NCBI RefSeq assembly: GCF_001421515.1
Contig: NZ_LMKM01000005.1
Span: 1 to 62,533 of the forward strand
From: Pedobacter sp. Leaf216
Lineage (GTDB): Bacteria; Bacteroidota; Bacteroidia; Sphingobacteriales; Sphingobacteriaceae
Reading direction: 5' to 3'
DNA: 62,533 bases
Shown piece after piece: positions 7,867 through 16,771 of this stretch; positions within the stretch are counted from its first letter, which is position 1; every line of letters begins with the position of its first letter. The position numbers and the translations under genes are program-made. The notes under the pieces are model-generated. The model searched no databases. It worked only from the letters and a program-made list of their open reading frames with translations, and had not been told where the DNA came from.

Positions 7867-8745
7867 TTATGGCAGTAGGGTATCTTTTATGTTCTCAATC
7901 AATCCTTTATCAGCACCAGTCATTTGCTGCTGCTGTGCATAACCTTTCACATCCGGAATACCCAAATCCGGAATGGGGGCACCAGGCTGTGCCGTAATTA
8001 CATGAAACTCACCTTTTCCATCAATTGATGGCCCGCTTGCCCATCGGCCTTGTGATGCTCCCGGATTTTCAATATTTGTTGATACAAAAGCATAGTCAAA
8101 TCCAGGAACATGGTTTTCTCTTGGGAAAGTATTCGGAATAGGCAAATTTTCACTTACACCACCTAAATCTTCCAGTACAGCAAGCCATTGATTTTGGTGC
8201 ATAGCATCTCTGGTAATCAGAAAAGACAGCATATCTTTCATTCCTGAATCATCGGTCAGTTCATAGAGTCTGGTTGCTAAAACTCTTCCTGTTGATTCGG
8301 CCATCACGTTAGCATACATATCTGCTGCAATATTTCCGCTTCCTACCACCCATGATCCGTTGAAAGGTACACCGTTGCTATCTACAGCCATTGCGGCTAA
8401 GCCTGAAGATAATACCTGCCTTGGATCCATACCGCCCAGGATGTTGCTAACAAGAGGATTTTCTCAGGCAATTTTATCTTTCAGCTCATTGGTAGCACCA
8501 TCCAGATTCAATGCTACAGCGGTGCAGAGCATTTCGATGTGAGAGATTTCCTCTGTACCGGTATCTAAAAGCATGTCCCTGTATTTATTTGGACCGCGGT
8601 TTCCCCATGCCTGAAACAGGTATTGCAGGCAAACCCTGATTTCTCCCTCAATGCCGCCGATAGCTTGCTGTAGTAATTTCGCAAATGCAGGATTGGGTTT
8701 ATCTACCCTAACTTTGTACTACAGGTTGTTGTCGTGATAAAACAT
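7867..8745 (-). pseudogene. manganese catalase, two nonsense codons
   Basis: Reading back from the ATG at 8743-8745 gives a full 293-codon manganese (non-haem) catalase broken only by in-frame TAG at codon 9 (8719-8721) and TGA at codon 94 (8464-8466). All five expected di-manganese ligands remain: E35, E66, H69 in the first part, and E150 and H183 after the second stop, matching the known Lactobacillus plantarum positions E35/E66/H69/E148/H181. The enzyme would convert hydrogen peroxide to water and oxygen. There is no frameshift and otherwise little decay, so inactivation looks recent. The remaining open frame from Met106 lacks three metal ligands. Sequencing error or a polymorphic site is the alternative. 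Confidence 0.88.
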
Positions 8746-9125
8746 AGATTTTAAAATTTAGTTATAATTATTTAGTGATTTTAACTTGTTTTACTGCTGC
8801 ATTACATCATTTAACCTTTAACAAGCATGCATTTTGGGGCATGGTACAATAAAATTATCCGCTTGCTTTTGATTAAATGCGTAAGCAACTAAAATTTAAA
8901 CCCTATAAAAGCATGAAAAGTTGCCGGCGTAAATACCTGTTTTGCAAAGCGATCTACGTGTTTATGCCGAAAAAAACACCGGATGTTTCTTCGGTATTGA
9001 TCATCAGGAATGGATTAAATCAACGTTAATTGTGTAGAATACCTGGCACAGGTGCTAACTACGTGATTTATATTCTTTTGAAAACAAAGCCCTATGGCTG
9101 TTGTAATGTGAGAAAAGCACAAGTC
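8746..9125. other. intergenic, no clear gene
   Basis: AT-rich stretch before the small lipoprotein gene. A 38-codon plus-strand frame at 8913-9029 starts with MKSCRRKYLFC, but has no recognisable domain, export signal or strong ribosome-binding site, so I do not call it. The in-frame extension of the downstream gene back to 9030 is also probably untranslated. Confidence 0.3.
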
Positions 9126-9320
9126 ATGAAAAATTATATTAAACTGTTTTTGATTCCAATAACGGTATTGCTAACCAACTGCACTTCAGGGCAGAACAGT
9201 CCTGCTGATTCTCATCCCGGAAGCGGATCAGTAAAAGCTGGCCGTAATGATGGAGCAACAGAAAAGAAAGATACCAGCAAAAGAGATTCGACTGGTAATG
9301 AGAATAATAAGGTGCAATAA
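9126..9320 (+). CDS. small lipoprotein
   Basis: A 64-residue predicted lipoprotein. Residues 1-18 are a short basic-hydrophobic signal (MKNYIKLFLIPITVLLTN) ending in a lipobox-like LTNC with the cysteine at 19. The remainder is Ser/Gly/Asp/Lys-rich and probably disordered. The ATG at 9126 is chosen because it begins the signal peptide; the longer frame from 9030 adds 32 residues that would mask it. No family recognised. It sits next to the convergent outer-membrane barrel gene and the dead catalase. Confidence 0.6.
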   Translation: MKNYIKLFLIPITVLLTNCTSGQNSPADSHPGSGSVKAGRNDGATEKKDTSKRDSTGNENNKVQ

Positions 9321-9400
9321 GAGCAATATCGATGATAAAAATATAGATGGTTAAGTTATTGCGTTCCGCTTAAATTCTACCGGAATAATATTGGTTGTTA

Positions 9401-11863
9401 CTATAGCCTTTGCGATTCATTTTCTAATCCAGTTCTGCGGCTGTCGTTTGATTTAATTTTGGTATTACCAAAACGATAGGAGAAATTTAATCTAATCTGC
9501 CGGGTTTCGCCCATATAAGTGGTGTGAAGCAGTAAATTATTAAGCTGGGCATCTGTAATAATTTTATTAGTCCTGAAGATGTCAGAGGCTGCTAAGCTCA
9601 AAGTTGCTTTATCATGCATTAAACGTCTTTGCAGGCCTATGTCAAACTGCGAATTGCCTCTTATATAGCTATTTAATCCGCTTATGCTTTTTGATTTAAT
9701 TACGCCTGTAGCCTCTGCAGTAATGTGGCCAAGTAGTTTAAAGGTTTGTTGAACATTAATTGTACCCGCAAAACGGCTTCGGTTGTAATTTCCATAGGCT
9801 GTAGTTCCCACTTTATTTTCCAGCAGATAACCCATGCCCGTCAGGCTCATATTCCACCATTTTGCGAGGGTGAGCTGTTGCGTTACGGTTAAATTTAAAT
9901 TGTTTTGAAATCCAATATTCCGGGGTATCATATCTATAATGTTCCGATCCGAAACTTCCGTAATGGTGCTGCTTATATCACTTGTATGCGTATAACTTGT
10001 AGAGATAGTTGTTTTTTTGTAGCTGTATTGTAGTGCTAGAGTATTCGCATACTGCGCTTTCAGGAACGGATTTCCTTTCCAATAAGAAAGCTCATCTATA
10101 GGGTATGCAAATGGGTTCAGGTTGTTGTAAGCAGGGCGATCGATGCGACGGGCAAAACTTAGATTGTAGGTGCCTTCCTTCCCGGTTTTATAAGTTATTG
10201 CAGCTGTTGGAAAAATGTTAAGGTAATTTCTGACTACAGAAATTTCGGATAGGCCACTACCTTCGGTGGGCTGTAAGTCTCCTTTAGAATGGGTGTGTTC
10301 CAATCTCACTCCGATATCGAAACTTAATTTGTCATTCACAGGTGCCTCATATTTTAAGTATGCGGCATTTATCCGTTCATTGTAACTGAAAGTATTGGAG
10401 CGGTTAAAATCAATAACTTTTACGTTGCTGTTAACATTGTACTGGTTAAAAACATTTTCAGCGTCTACGTCAGAAAATTTAGCACCTGTGAACATTTTTC
10501 CTTTACCAATTGGAAAGCTGTAATCAGCCTTAACCGCATAGAGTTTAATTTTCCGGCTATTGGAAATAAGGAAATTATTGGAAGACAGAAATATTCCTTC
10601 AGGTGAATAATAGGCGTTAGTGCTCAGGTTATCTATAGCGGCATCAAAAACACCGTAATCTGCATCTATGTCCAAACTGGTTCGATTACGGCCTTTAAAC
10701 CTGTAGTTTAAATTTGCATTATAACGGCTCGCCAATTGTTCGGGATAGCTGCTCTCACTGATAAGTTTTTGTAAAAGTGCCCCTGTAGTTTGATCAAATA
10801 TATTTGTTGTCGGCGTAATCAGGCCGCCGCCACTTGAAGAATTAGCCTTCAACAACACTCCGATTGTTTTATTGGTATCTATTGCATAATCCAAACCCAC
10901 GGTAGATCCAATATTATGTTTTTTATCAACGTCATGATTGGAGTTTAAATATATTTTTCCATTTGTTGTGCGGTCATAGTCGTAGTCCATTGTATAATGG
11001 CCAAAATTATGGTTGTAACTACCAAACGCACTCAGTTTACCTTTTCTGTAATTAACGCTCAAATTGGTACTTTGCTTTAAGGTATTACCTAAGGCCACAC
11101 CATTATTAATTCTACCGTTAAACCCTTCGGCAATTGATTTTTGAAGCACCAGGTTAACAATGCCACCCGTTCCTGCGGCATCGTACTCAGCCGAAGGGTT
11201 TTTAATAACTTCTATAGCTTTTAATTCAGCTGCAGACATTGATTTGAGCAGTTGCGCCAGCTCCTCAGCCTGAAGATACGTTTGTCTGCCATTGATCATT
11301 ACCAAGGCACTACTTGCTCCGTTAAGCGTAATTGTATTATCCTGGTTTACGATTACTCCTGGTGTTTTTTTTAATGCTTCCAGGCCGTTTAAACCTTGAG
11401 CGGTTATGCTGTTTTCAATGTTGTAAATCATTTTCCGGCCTTCTATTTTAACAAGCGGCTTACTCCCTGAACTTTGAATAACAACATCTTTTAAACTACG
11501 GGTGGTAGTTCCAATCTTTATAATACCCAGATCCATGTTGCCTGATACTTTTAACCGGTCGCTTTGGTAAGCCAGTGTGCCCAAATAACTGATCGAAATC
11601 ATATAAGTACCAGCCTTTACTGCAAAAGAGAATTCCCCATTCTTATCGGTAAAGGTTTGTTTAATTGCCTCACCATCATTGCCATTTTTTAAAAATAAGG
11701 TTGCACCTGCTAAAACTTCATTGTTCGTATTCCTGATGATACCTTTTAACCTATAACCCGGAGTATTTTGTGCAAATGATTTCGAACAAAAACAGGTCAC
11801 GATGAAGAATAAATAACAGATATTTCTTAAATTGATGGTTTTTATAATGCCCAATTGGATCAA
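9401..11863 (-). CDS. TonB-dependent-receptor-like outer membrane barrel protein
   Basis: An 820-residue protein with a signal peptide (cleavage near SFAQ, residue 32). It has a carboxypeptidase-regulatory-like domain (about 36-120, beginning YRLKGIIRNTNNEVLAGATLFLK), a plug-like region (about 125-240, with IEVIKNPSAEYDAAGTGGIVNLVLQK) and a long C-terminal beta-barrel. This is the architecture of the Bacteroidota outer membrane beta-barrel family related to TonB-dependent receptors. No SusD partner follows, so it is not a classic polysaccharide-uptake pair; the substrate is unknown. It is divergent from the Crp/Fnr gene at 12241. Confidence 0.85.
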   Translation of the reverse strand: MIQLGIIKTINLRNICYLFFIVTCFCSKSFAQNTPGYRLKGIIRNTNNEVLAGATLFLKNGNDGEAIKQTFTDKNGEFSFAVKAGTYMISISYLGTLAYQSDRLKVSGNMDLGIIKIGTTTRSLKDVVIQSSGSKPLVKIEGRKMIYNIENSITAQGLNGLEALKKTPGVIVNQDNTITLNGASSALVMINGRQTYLQAEELAQLLKSMSAAELKAIEVIKNPSAEYDAAGTGGIVNLVLQKSIAEGFNGRINNGVALGNTLKQSTNLSVNYRKGKLSAFGSYNHNFGHYTMDYDYDRTTNGKIYLNSNHDVDKKHNIGSTVGLDYAIDTNKTIGVLLKANSSSGGGLITPTTNIFDQTTGALLQKLISESSYPEQLASRYNANLNYRFKGRNRTSLDIDADYGVFDAAIDNLSTNAYYSPEGIFLSSNNFLISNSRKIKLYAVKADYSFPIGKGKMFTGAKFSDVDAENVFNQYNVNSNVKVIDFNRSNTFSYNERINAAYLKYEAPVNDKLSFDIGVRLEHTHSKGDLQPTEGSGLSEISVVRNYLNIFPTAAITYKTGKEGTYNLSFARRIDRPAYNNLNPFAYPIDELSYWKGNPFLKAQYANTLALQYSYKKTTISTSYTHTSDISSTITEVSDRNIIDMIPRNIGFQNNLNLTVTQQLTLAKWWNMSLTGMGYLLENKVGTTAYGNYNRSRFAGTINVQQTFKLLGHITAEATGVIKSKSISGLNSYIRGNSQFDIGLQRRLMHDKATLSLAASDIFRTNKIITDAQLNNLLLHTTYMGETRQIRLNFSYRFGNTKIKSNDSRRTGLENESQRL

Positions 11864-12240
11864 ATTTTATTGTTAATTTCTTTAAACTGCCTTAACATTT
11901 CCATTGCCTGCTAAACTATACTTAGCCTTTTCCCTGTAAAAACAGCGTTAATTCTTATTTTGAACTGTATTGAGCAGTAATATACATGGCTTTGATTATT
12001 ATTTCGCATCATAAGCAAAGGAGGCTTAGGCGAAATCGGTTAATTAGGTTAATGGTAAATGATTTTTGAAGGTAAACATTTTTGCAACCGCGTTTAAATT
12101 AAACTGTTCTTTTCTTTTTATATCACTTGGTGGCGTTAATGCTCATTTGAAATTGGTTGCTCCCTCAAACATATAAAGTTGTGTAGAAGGAGATCGTTAA
12201 GCACAATTTATTTCTTATTATTAACGAAATATTATTCCAT
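11864..12240. other. divergent promoter region
   Basis: This region separates the minus-strand barrel gene from the plus-strand Crp/Fnr gene and must hold both promoters. I see no perfect TAnnTTTG box. An inverted repeat TCGTTAA (12194-12200) / TTAACGA (12221-12227) lies just before the Crp/Fnr start and might be a regulator site. No gene found. Confidence 0.3.
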
Positions 12241-12837
12241 ATGCCTGCTGAACAAGATATTTCGCTTTTATTTAACCTTATAAATAGCTTTGTACCGCTC
12301 ACACAGCAAGATAAGGAACACTTGATTCCACATTTAAGTTATAGAAATGTTAAAAAAGGAGATTATTGGTTAGCCGAGGGCGAAAAGGAACAACAGGTTG
12401 GTTTTATCCTTGAAGGAAGTATGAGGCACTTTTATCTCCATGATGGAGAAGAAAAAACAACATACTTTTATTTCCAAAACAATCTGGTTAGCTCATATTT
12501 CAGTGCATTAACAGGAACTCCTTCAAAATTATCCATCCAGGCCATGTCTAACTGTCGCTTAATATCTTTTCCATATAAAATGCTGGTGCTTATGTATGAG
12601 CTATCGCCAAAATGGGAACGTTTTGGGAGAAAACTGGCAGAATATTTAGTAATCGGACTTGAAGAAAGGATGGTTGAGCTTTTGGTGCTTTCACCTGAAG
12701 AGCGGTATAACAGGCTTTTTAACAGCAATAAGAAAAAGATTCTTGAAAGAATGCCCCAACACCTCATCGCCAATTATCTTGGTATCACTCCGGTAAGCCT
12801 AAGTCGCATCCGAAAGCGTGCGGGTACAAAAAAGTAA
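12241..12837 (+). CDS. Crp/Fnr-family transcriptional regulator
   Basis: A 198-residue protein with an N-terminal cyclic-nucleotide-binding-type beta-roll (KKGDYWLAEGEKEQQVGFILEGSMRHFY) and a C-terminal helix-turn-helix (LIANYLGITPVSLSRIRKR). It has no Fnr cysteine cluster. The effector is unknown; the family in Bacteroidota rarely responds to cAMP. It precedes a DUF4260 membrane protein, whose promoter region carries a 12-bp direct repeat, so local control of that gene is plausible. The start is the first ATG after an AT-rich leader. Confidence 0.88.
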   Translation: MPAEQDISLLFNLINSFVPLTQQDKEHLIPHLSYRNVKKGDYWLAEGEKEQQVGFILEGSMRHFYLHDGEEKTTYFYFQNNLVSSYFSALTGTPSKLSIQAMSNCRLISFPYKMLVLMYELSPKWERFGRKLAEYLVIGLEERMVELLVLSPEERYNRLFNSNKKKILERMPQHLIANYLGITPVSLSRIRKRAGTKK

Positions 12838-12871
12838 ATCGTGCGTATTTATTATCTTTTGTTAACGTTTC

Positions 12872-12908
12872 AGGCTTAAACTATTATTGAAATTTGAGGC
12901 TTAAACTA
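12872..12908 (+). promoter_or_regulatory. direct repeats bracketing a -7 box
   Basis: AGGCTTAAACTA occurs twice, at 12872-12883 and 12897-12908, 25 bp apart. Between them is GAAATTTG (12889-12896), an nAnnTTTG-type -7 box placed 19 bases before the DUF4260 ATG. The second repeat would cover the transcription start. A tandem operator read by the upstream Crp/Fnr protein is possible but unproven. Confidence 0.4.
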
Positions 12909-12915
12909 AAAGAAA

Positions 12916-13299
12916 ATGAAAAAACTTATCAGGGCAGAAGCCATCGTACCATTTTTAATCATTTTACCCCTTATCTACGCTTTACCCATTCACTTTGCCT
13001 GGTGGATGTGGGTACTGCTCTTTTTAGCTCCCGACATTAGCATGCTTGGCTATTTGTTCGGCAATAGGGTAGGAGCGCTCTCTTATAATCTTTTCCATCA
13101 TCAACTTTTGGCCGCCGCTATTGCAGTTATTGGTTTCATACTTCATTACAATTATATAGAACTGGCAGGGTTGGTGCTGTTGGGCCATAGTAGTATCGAT
13201 CGGGCGATGGGTTATGGCCTTAAGTTTTCAACCGGATTTAAATTTACACACCTCGGAAGTATGGGTGGTGGCGAGTTGACGAATAATGAGGCAGTTTAG
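12916..13299 (+). CDS. DUF4260 family membrane protein
   Basis: A 127-residue integral membrane protein with about four hydrophobic segments (roughly 8-25, 28-45, 62-78, 80-95). The signatures LAPDISMLGYLFG, YNLFHH and LGHSSIDRAMGYGLKF are those of DUF4260 proteins, whose function is unknown. It follows a Crp/Fnr regulator by 78 bp and has its own likely promoter between paired direct repeats. Confidence 0.85.
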   Translation: MKKLIRAEAIVPFLIILPLIYALPIHFAWWMWVLLFLAPDISMLGYLFGNRVGALSYNLFHHQLLAAAIAVIGFILHYNYIELAGLVLLGHSSIDRAMGYGLKFSTGFKFTHLGSMGGGELTNNEAV

Positions 13300-13302
13300 C
13301 GC

Positions 13303-13422
13303 ATGGAATACACACTTATAAAAGCAAATATTTACCAAGAAAAGCAATGGCGAAGCTTCCAGGGGATATTTTCCAAACTCCAGAAGGCAACTGAAGCAAA
13401 TAATGATTATTATCGCATTTAA
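13303..13422 (+). CDS. possible 39-residue protein
   Basis: A short open frame starting three bases after the DUF4260 stop codon, rich in Gln, Lys and aromatic residues, with no signal peptide or known motif. Its close spacing would allow co-translation with the upstream gene, but its composition gives no strong coding signal. It may be a chance frame. Confidence 0.2.
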   Translation: MEYTLIKANIYQEKQWRSFQGIFSKLQKATEANNDYYRI

Positions 13423-13472
13423 TTATCGAATAAAGTGCTAAGCACAAAAAACACAAATCCAATTTCTACTTT

Positions 13473-13979
13473 ATGGAAATTTTCGAGCCACCCTGTATTC
13501 TCACAGCCCGTATTGACGATAAAAGTAAGGTGTTTTTTGATGAAATGAGGTCACGTTATTTTCCTCCTGAGCGAAATTTGCTAAGTGCCCATCTCACGTT
13601 GTTTCATAAACTCCCTGATACAAAGCAGACACTACAGATAGTCGAAGATGTAGCTCAGCAGCCTTTCGAATGCTGGGTAACTGCTTTAAAGAGTATTGGT
13701 AATGGTGTGGCTTATTTTATAGAAAGCAATGAACTTTCACAACTTCACCGGAATTTAGGGAATCAATTCCATCCGCACTTAAGTGCCCAGGATCGGCAAA
13801 CAATTAGGCCGCACATTACTATACAAAATAAGGTGAAACCTGAAGTGGCGAAAGAACTATTACAGCTACTTCAGCCCAACTTTGAGCCATTTAAAATAAC
13901 TGTACATGGTCTCGATCTATGGCATTACCTCAATGGCCCCTGGAAACATTACAGGTATTTTAACTTTGAAGCTTTGTAG
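13473..13979 (+). CDS. 2H phosphoesterase, LigT/2'-5' RNA ligase-like
   Basis: A 168-residue member of the 2H phosphoesterase superfamily. Both catalytic motifs are present: H40-L-T42-L in SAHLTLFHK and H114-I-T116-I in RPHITIQNK. Such proteins act on 2',3'-cyclic phosphates or 2'-5' linkages in RNA or nucleotides; the substrate here is unknown. It stands alone between a DUF4260 gene and a convergent membrane-protein gene. Confidence 0.85.
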   Translation: MEIFEPPCILTARIDDKSKVFFDEMRSRYFPPERNLLSAHLTLFHKLPDTKQTLQIVEDVAQQPFECWVTALKSIGNGVAYFIESNELSQLHRNLGNQFHPHLSAQDRQTIRPHITIQNKVKPEVAKELLQLLQPNFEPFKITVHGLDLWHYLNGPWKHYRYFNFEAL

Positions 13980-14035
13980 TCCATTTAATTACTTTGCTCC
14001 ATTGCTAACGAGATGATAAAGAAATTAATCCTGAT

Positions 14036-14521
14036 TTACTTGACTAGATTTGATGCCCTGATTGCAAGTATTCTATTGTATTTATCAATCCGCCTTTTAT
14101 TTTGTTGTTGCAGCAATGTTGGGTAAAGGTTCAATAATATATTTACAATCATAATTATTAAAGCAAATAAATACTGACCCTTAACTATTTTTACTATGGC
14201 AAAAGCCGTTACAAATGCAAAACCGATCAAATGACTGATTTCTGCAATAGTCATTTCATGGCGAAGGTTGGGTAATTCAGATGGCTGAATTTTTTTCTTC
14301 ATGGATAGCTTTGGGTTAAAATATTTAAAGAAAGAATGTATAATAATCCATTTAAATATTCCTATGCCAATGTAACTGTTCACACGTTCATTTTTAAGGA
14401 AATTGAGGTTTGTCAGGTTCTGATTATAATATGTCGTCTTGATCAGGATTGCATTCACAACCATTCCTATAATCCATGAAATAACCGAGATGGAAAAGCT
14501 AAACGTGAGGTACTTTATCAT
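14036..14521 (-). CDS. CrtO-like membrane protein (putative acyltransferase family)
   Basis: About 161 residues with four hydrophobic segments. The pattern NLRHEMTIAEISHLIGF followed by a hydrophobic span and NLYPTLLQQQNKRRIDKY resembles the glycosyl-4,4'-diaponeurosporenoate acyltransferase (CrtO) family, where an (A/E)xxHW-like helix precedes NxxPxxxQRYNR. The substrate is uncertain, since no carotenoid genes lie nearby. The ATG at 14521 is chosen because it begins the first membrane segment; a longer frame to 14587 adds 22 residues of poor quality. Confidence 0.6.
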   Translation of the reverse strand: MIKYLTFSFSISVISWIIGMVVNAILIKTTYYNQNLTNLNFLKNERVNSYIGIGIFKWIIIHSFFKYFNPKLSMKKKIQPSELPNLRHEMTIAEISHLIGFAFVTAFAIVKIVKGQYLFALIIMIVNILLNLYPTLLQQQNKRRIDKYNRILAIRASNLVK

Positions 14522-14661
14522 TAATTTGTTGTTGAGCGAAATTTTTATAAAAATATAGGATTTATTGGCATTCGGGCATAAAAACATTTTCTTTCTTAAA
14601 AATTACTGGTCGTTTTTTACGCTGCTAAACTTCTAAAAGGTGTTTAATGCCAAGAAAAATA

Positions 14662-14669
14662 TAAATTTG
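14662..14669 (+). promoter_or_regulatory. -7 box of the DUF92 gene
   Basis: TAAATTTG is a perfect TAnnTTTG box that ends only four bases before the ATG at 14674. If that ATG is the true start, the message would be essentially leaderless; otherwise translation begins at Met23 (14740). Confidence 0.45.
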
Positions 14670-14673
14670 GAGC

Positions 14674-15408
14674 ATGGCCTACATCTTTTGTACTATTTTA
14701 AATAGTGGTATATTTCTGCCAATTATTATTTTCTCTGGAATGGCCTACGCTATCCTGGCAAAAAAACTTACCGTTCAGGCTGCGGTTACAGGTGGGATAT
14801 TGGCCTGCCTTATTTATTTAGCTTCTGGTTATATTGGTGTTGCAATGATGACAGCTTTTTTTATTTCCGGTTCAGTTGCCACATCTTGGCAACGCAATAA
14901 AAAGCAGGCATTTTTGATTGAAGAAGAAACAGGCAAAGGTCGTACAGCATCTCAGGTTTTGGCCAATGCAGGCGTTTCAGCACTGGCTGCTGTAATTATC
15001 ATGTTTTTTCCTGGGTTGCGTAGTACAATGTTACTGGTAATTGCGGCCGCTTTTGCTTCTGCCACGGCAGATACATTATCGTCCGAACTGGGTATGCTTT
15101 ATGGAAAACGGTTTTTTAATATAATAACATTTAAAACAGACCGCTGCGGAATGGATGGGGTAATTAGTTTAGAAGGTACTTTAATTGGTGTTGCTGGCAG
15201 TTGTATTATTGCTACGCTTTACGGCCTAGGGTTTGGCTGGAATATCAATATTGCCTTTATCGTAATTGCTGGTACAATCGGTAACCTAACCGATTCTGTG
15301 TTGGGCGCTTTGTTGGAAAGAAAAGGAATAATTGGAAACGATATAGTCAATTTTTTAAGTACTTTGTCGGCAGGAGTTGCTGTAGGTCTTCTTCAGGTTT
15401 TATTTTAG
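14674..15408 (+). CDS. DUF92 family membrane protein
   Basis: A 244-residue polytopic membrane protein with six or seven hydrophobic segments. GKGRTASQVLANAGVSA, ATADTLSSELGMLYGK and DGVISLEGTLIG are the hallmark segments of the DUF92 (TIGR00297) family. Plant and cyanobacterial relatives (VTE6) act as phytyl-phosphate kinases, so a polyprenyl-phosphate-related role is possible. Bacterial members are mostly uncharacterised. It is monocistronic, with a repeat-rich region following. Confidence 0.88.
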   Translation: MAYIFCTILNSGIFLPIIIFSGMAYAILAKKLTVQAAVTGGILACLIYLASGYIGVAMMTAFFISGSVATSWQRNKKQAFLIEEETGKGRTASQVLANAGVSALAAVIIMFFPGLRSTMLLVIAAAFASATADTLSSELGMLYGKRFFNIITFKTDRCGMDGVISLEGTLIGVAGSCIIATLYGLGFGWNINIAFIVIAGTIGNLTDSVLGALLERKGIIGNDIVNFLSTLSAGVAVGLLQVLF

Positions 15409-15510
15409 CATACCTTGTGGTTAATTGATCTGCTGATCGTAATTGGCCGAAAGGTGCAACTGATCGGTACTGACGATTTGGTGATATCGTTTTAAACGAT
15501 AAGCTTTTAA

Positions 15511-15533
15511 AACGCCCGTTAGAAACGAGCGTT
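15511..15533. repeat. AACGYYCGTT hairpin repeat
   Basis: AACGCCCGTT (15511-15520) and AACGAGCGTT (15524-15533) form a near-perfect stem with a three-base loop. The same element occurs as a perfect palindrome at 62492-62513, so it is a dispersed repeat, not a terminator specific to the DUF92 gene. Confidence 0.6.
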
Positions 15534-15602
15534 AGCATCCAAAAAAAATTTTCATTTTGAGGTACGAAGCAATCTTAATGCGCATGCCAATGGCGCTCGT
15601 TT

Positions 15603-15755
15603 TAAGATTGCTTCGTCGGCTGAAAAAGCCTTCTCGCAATGACGATTTGATGCCCGGATTCATATATGTTTGCGATCGTTTAAGATTGCTTCGTCGGCTG
15701 AAGAAGCCTTCTCAGCAATGACGATTTGATACCCGGATTCATTTATGTTTGCGCT
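15603..15755. repeat. 78-bp tandem repeat, two copies
   Basis: Two nearly identical copies start at 15603 and 15681, each beginning TAAGATTGCTTCGTCGGCTG and including CGCAATGACG or GCAATGACG. A diverged half (GAAGCAATCTTAATGCG) precedes them. Related GAAGCAATCTT and TCATTGCGA pieces recur at about 24478, 47809, 48127 and 49487, so this belongs to a dispersed intergenic repeat family. No coding content. Confidence 0.8.
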
Positions 15756-15781
15756 CTTTTCTAACGCATGCATAAATTGCT

Positions 15782-16087
15782 TTAATCTATATTGAGTGGT
15801 GTAGTTAACACCACCTCACGTGCTTGTAATAACGGCACAATCTGTTCTACCACCAGCGTTTTAAAATGCGTTGAGCTGCGGTGCGCATCCAGAGCGTTTT
15901 TATCGGCATAACCTTCAAACAGAATTAACGTATTTGCATCGGTATGACTTTGGTGTACATCATAAAACAAGTTTCCTTCTTCAGCAATACTTTGTTTCCT
16001 TACTTCAGTGAGTAAGTTAAGTACGTTTTGCAATTGTCCGTCTTTGATCTGCCAGGTGGCAAATACATGAATAGCTTCGTTTTTCAT
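15782..16087 (-). CDS. putative quinol monooxygenase (ABM domain)
   Basis: A 101-residue protein consisting of one antibiotic-biosynthesis-monooxygenase (dimeric alpha-beta barrel) domain, like YgiN. Segments IHVFATWQIKDGQLQNVLNLL and GNLFYDVHQSHTDANTLILFEGYADKNALDAHRSSTHFK match the family layout, with the conserved HxxTxHF-like end. Relatives oxidise quinols or act on reactive small molecules without cofactor. It starts three bases after the DJ-1-like gene, so the two are co-transcribed, probably as a stress or electrophile response pair. Confidence 0.85.
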   Translation of the reverse strand: MKNEAIHVFATWQIKDGQLQNVLNLLTEVRKQSIAEEGNLFYDVHQSHTDANTLILFEGYADKNALDAHRSSTHFKTLVVEQIVPLLQAREVVLTTPLNID

Positions 16088-16090
16088 TTT

Positions 16091-16771
16091 TTATGCATTT
16101 ACAGTGTTTAAAATCGCTACAATTTTTTCTCCTACTGCTTTGGCCGAAGCTGGGTTTTGGCCAGTTACCAGGTTGCCATCTGCAATACTATTATCGGCCC
16201 ATGGTGCTGCGGTATGGAAAATTGCCCCCTGTGCTGCAAGTGCAGTTTGCAAATCGAAAGGAACATCTGCTTTTGCATAATGATCTTCCTCTTCGGTAGT
16301 AAATGAAGTTATATTTTTACCGTTTACTAAAAATGAACCATCGCTTAATTTTACATTAAGTAACGATACCGGGCCGTGGCACACCGCACCTACAACGGCA
16401 TTTCGCTCGTAGGTTTCGGCAATAACCTTTTTAAGTAGTGGAGCTTCTGGCATATCAACCATAGGGGCTAAACCACCAGGAATAAAAATAGCATCGTAAA
16501 TACTTGCATCTACTGCTGAAAGTTGTGTGCCCTGTTGCATATCTTCCCAACCTTTTCCGGTTAAAAAATTAAGGTTATCTGGATCAGAGGCCAAATTCAA
16601 GGCGTCAAGATAGGGTGTTTCTCCTGTTAAACTGGCAAAATCGATCTGGTAACCTGCCTTTTCAAATTCAGCGTATGGGTGTGCTACTTCTGGAAGAAAA
16701 GTACCTGTTCTTCTATTTTTTGGACCTATGGCATTGGCATTGGAAACAATGATTAAAATTTTCTTGTTCAT
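16091..16771 (-). CDS. DJ-1/PfpI family protein (Hsp31/glyoxalase III-like)
   Basis: A 226-residue class I glutamine-amidotransferase-like protein. The nucleophile elbow is A-V-C131-H132-G-P, the acidic partner is E28 in FLPEVAHPY, and IFIPGGLAPM (95-104) is the oxyanion region. This matches cofactor-free methylglyoxal-detoxifying or chaperone-type DJ-1 proteins (Hsp31/YajL-like). It lies in an operon with the downstream ABM gene and behind a Crp/Fnr gene on the same strand, separated from it by a terminator-like palindrome. Confidence 0.88.
   Translation of the reverse strand: MNKKILIIVSNANAIGPKNRRTGTFLPEVAHPYAEFEKAGYQIDFASLTGETPYLDALNLASDPDNLNFLTGKGWEDMQQGTQLSAVDASIYDAIFIPGGLAPMVDMPEAPLLKKVIAETYERNAVVGAVCHGPVSLLNVKLSDGSFLVNGKNITSFTTEEEDHYAKADVPFDLQTALAAQGAIFHTAAPWADNSIADGNLVTGQNPASAKAVGEKIVAILNTVNA

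Noticed and set aside
8913..9029. 38-codon open frame beginning MKSCRRKYLFC
   Set aside because: No domain, export signal or ribosome-binding site; indistinguishable from chance.
9401..11863. Reading the barrel protein as half of a SusC/SusD uptake pair
   Set aside because: No SusD-like lipoprotein gene lies on either side and the protein is shorter than typical SusC proteins.
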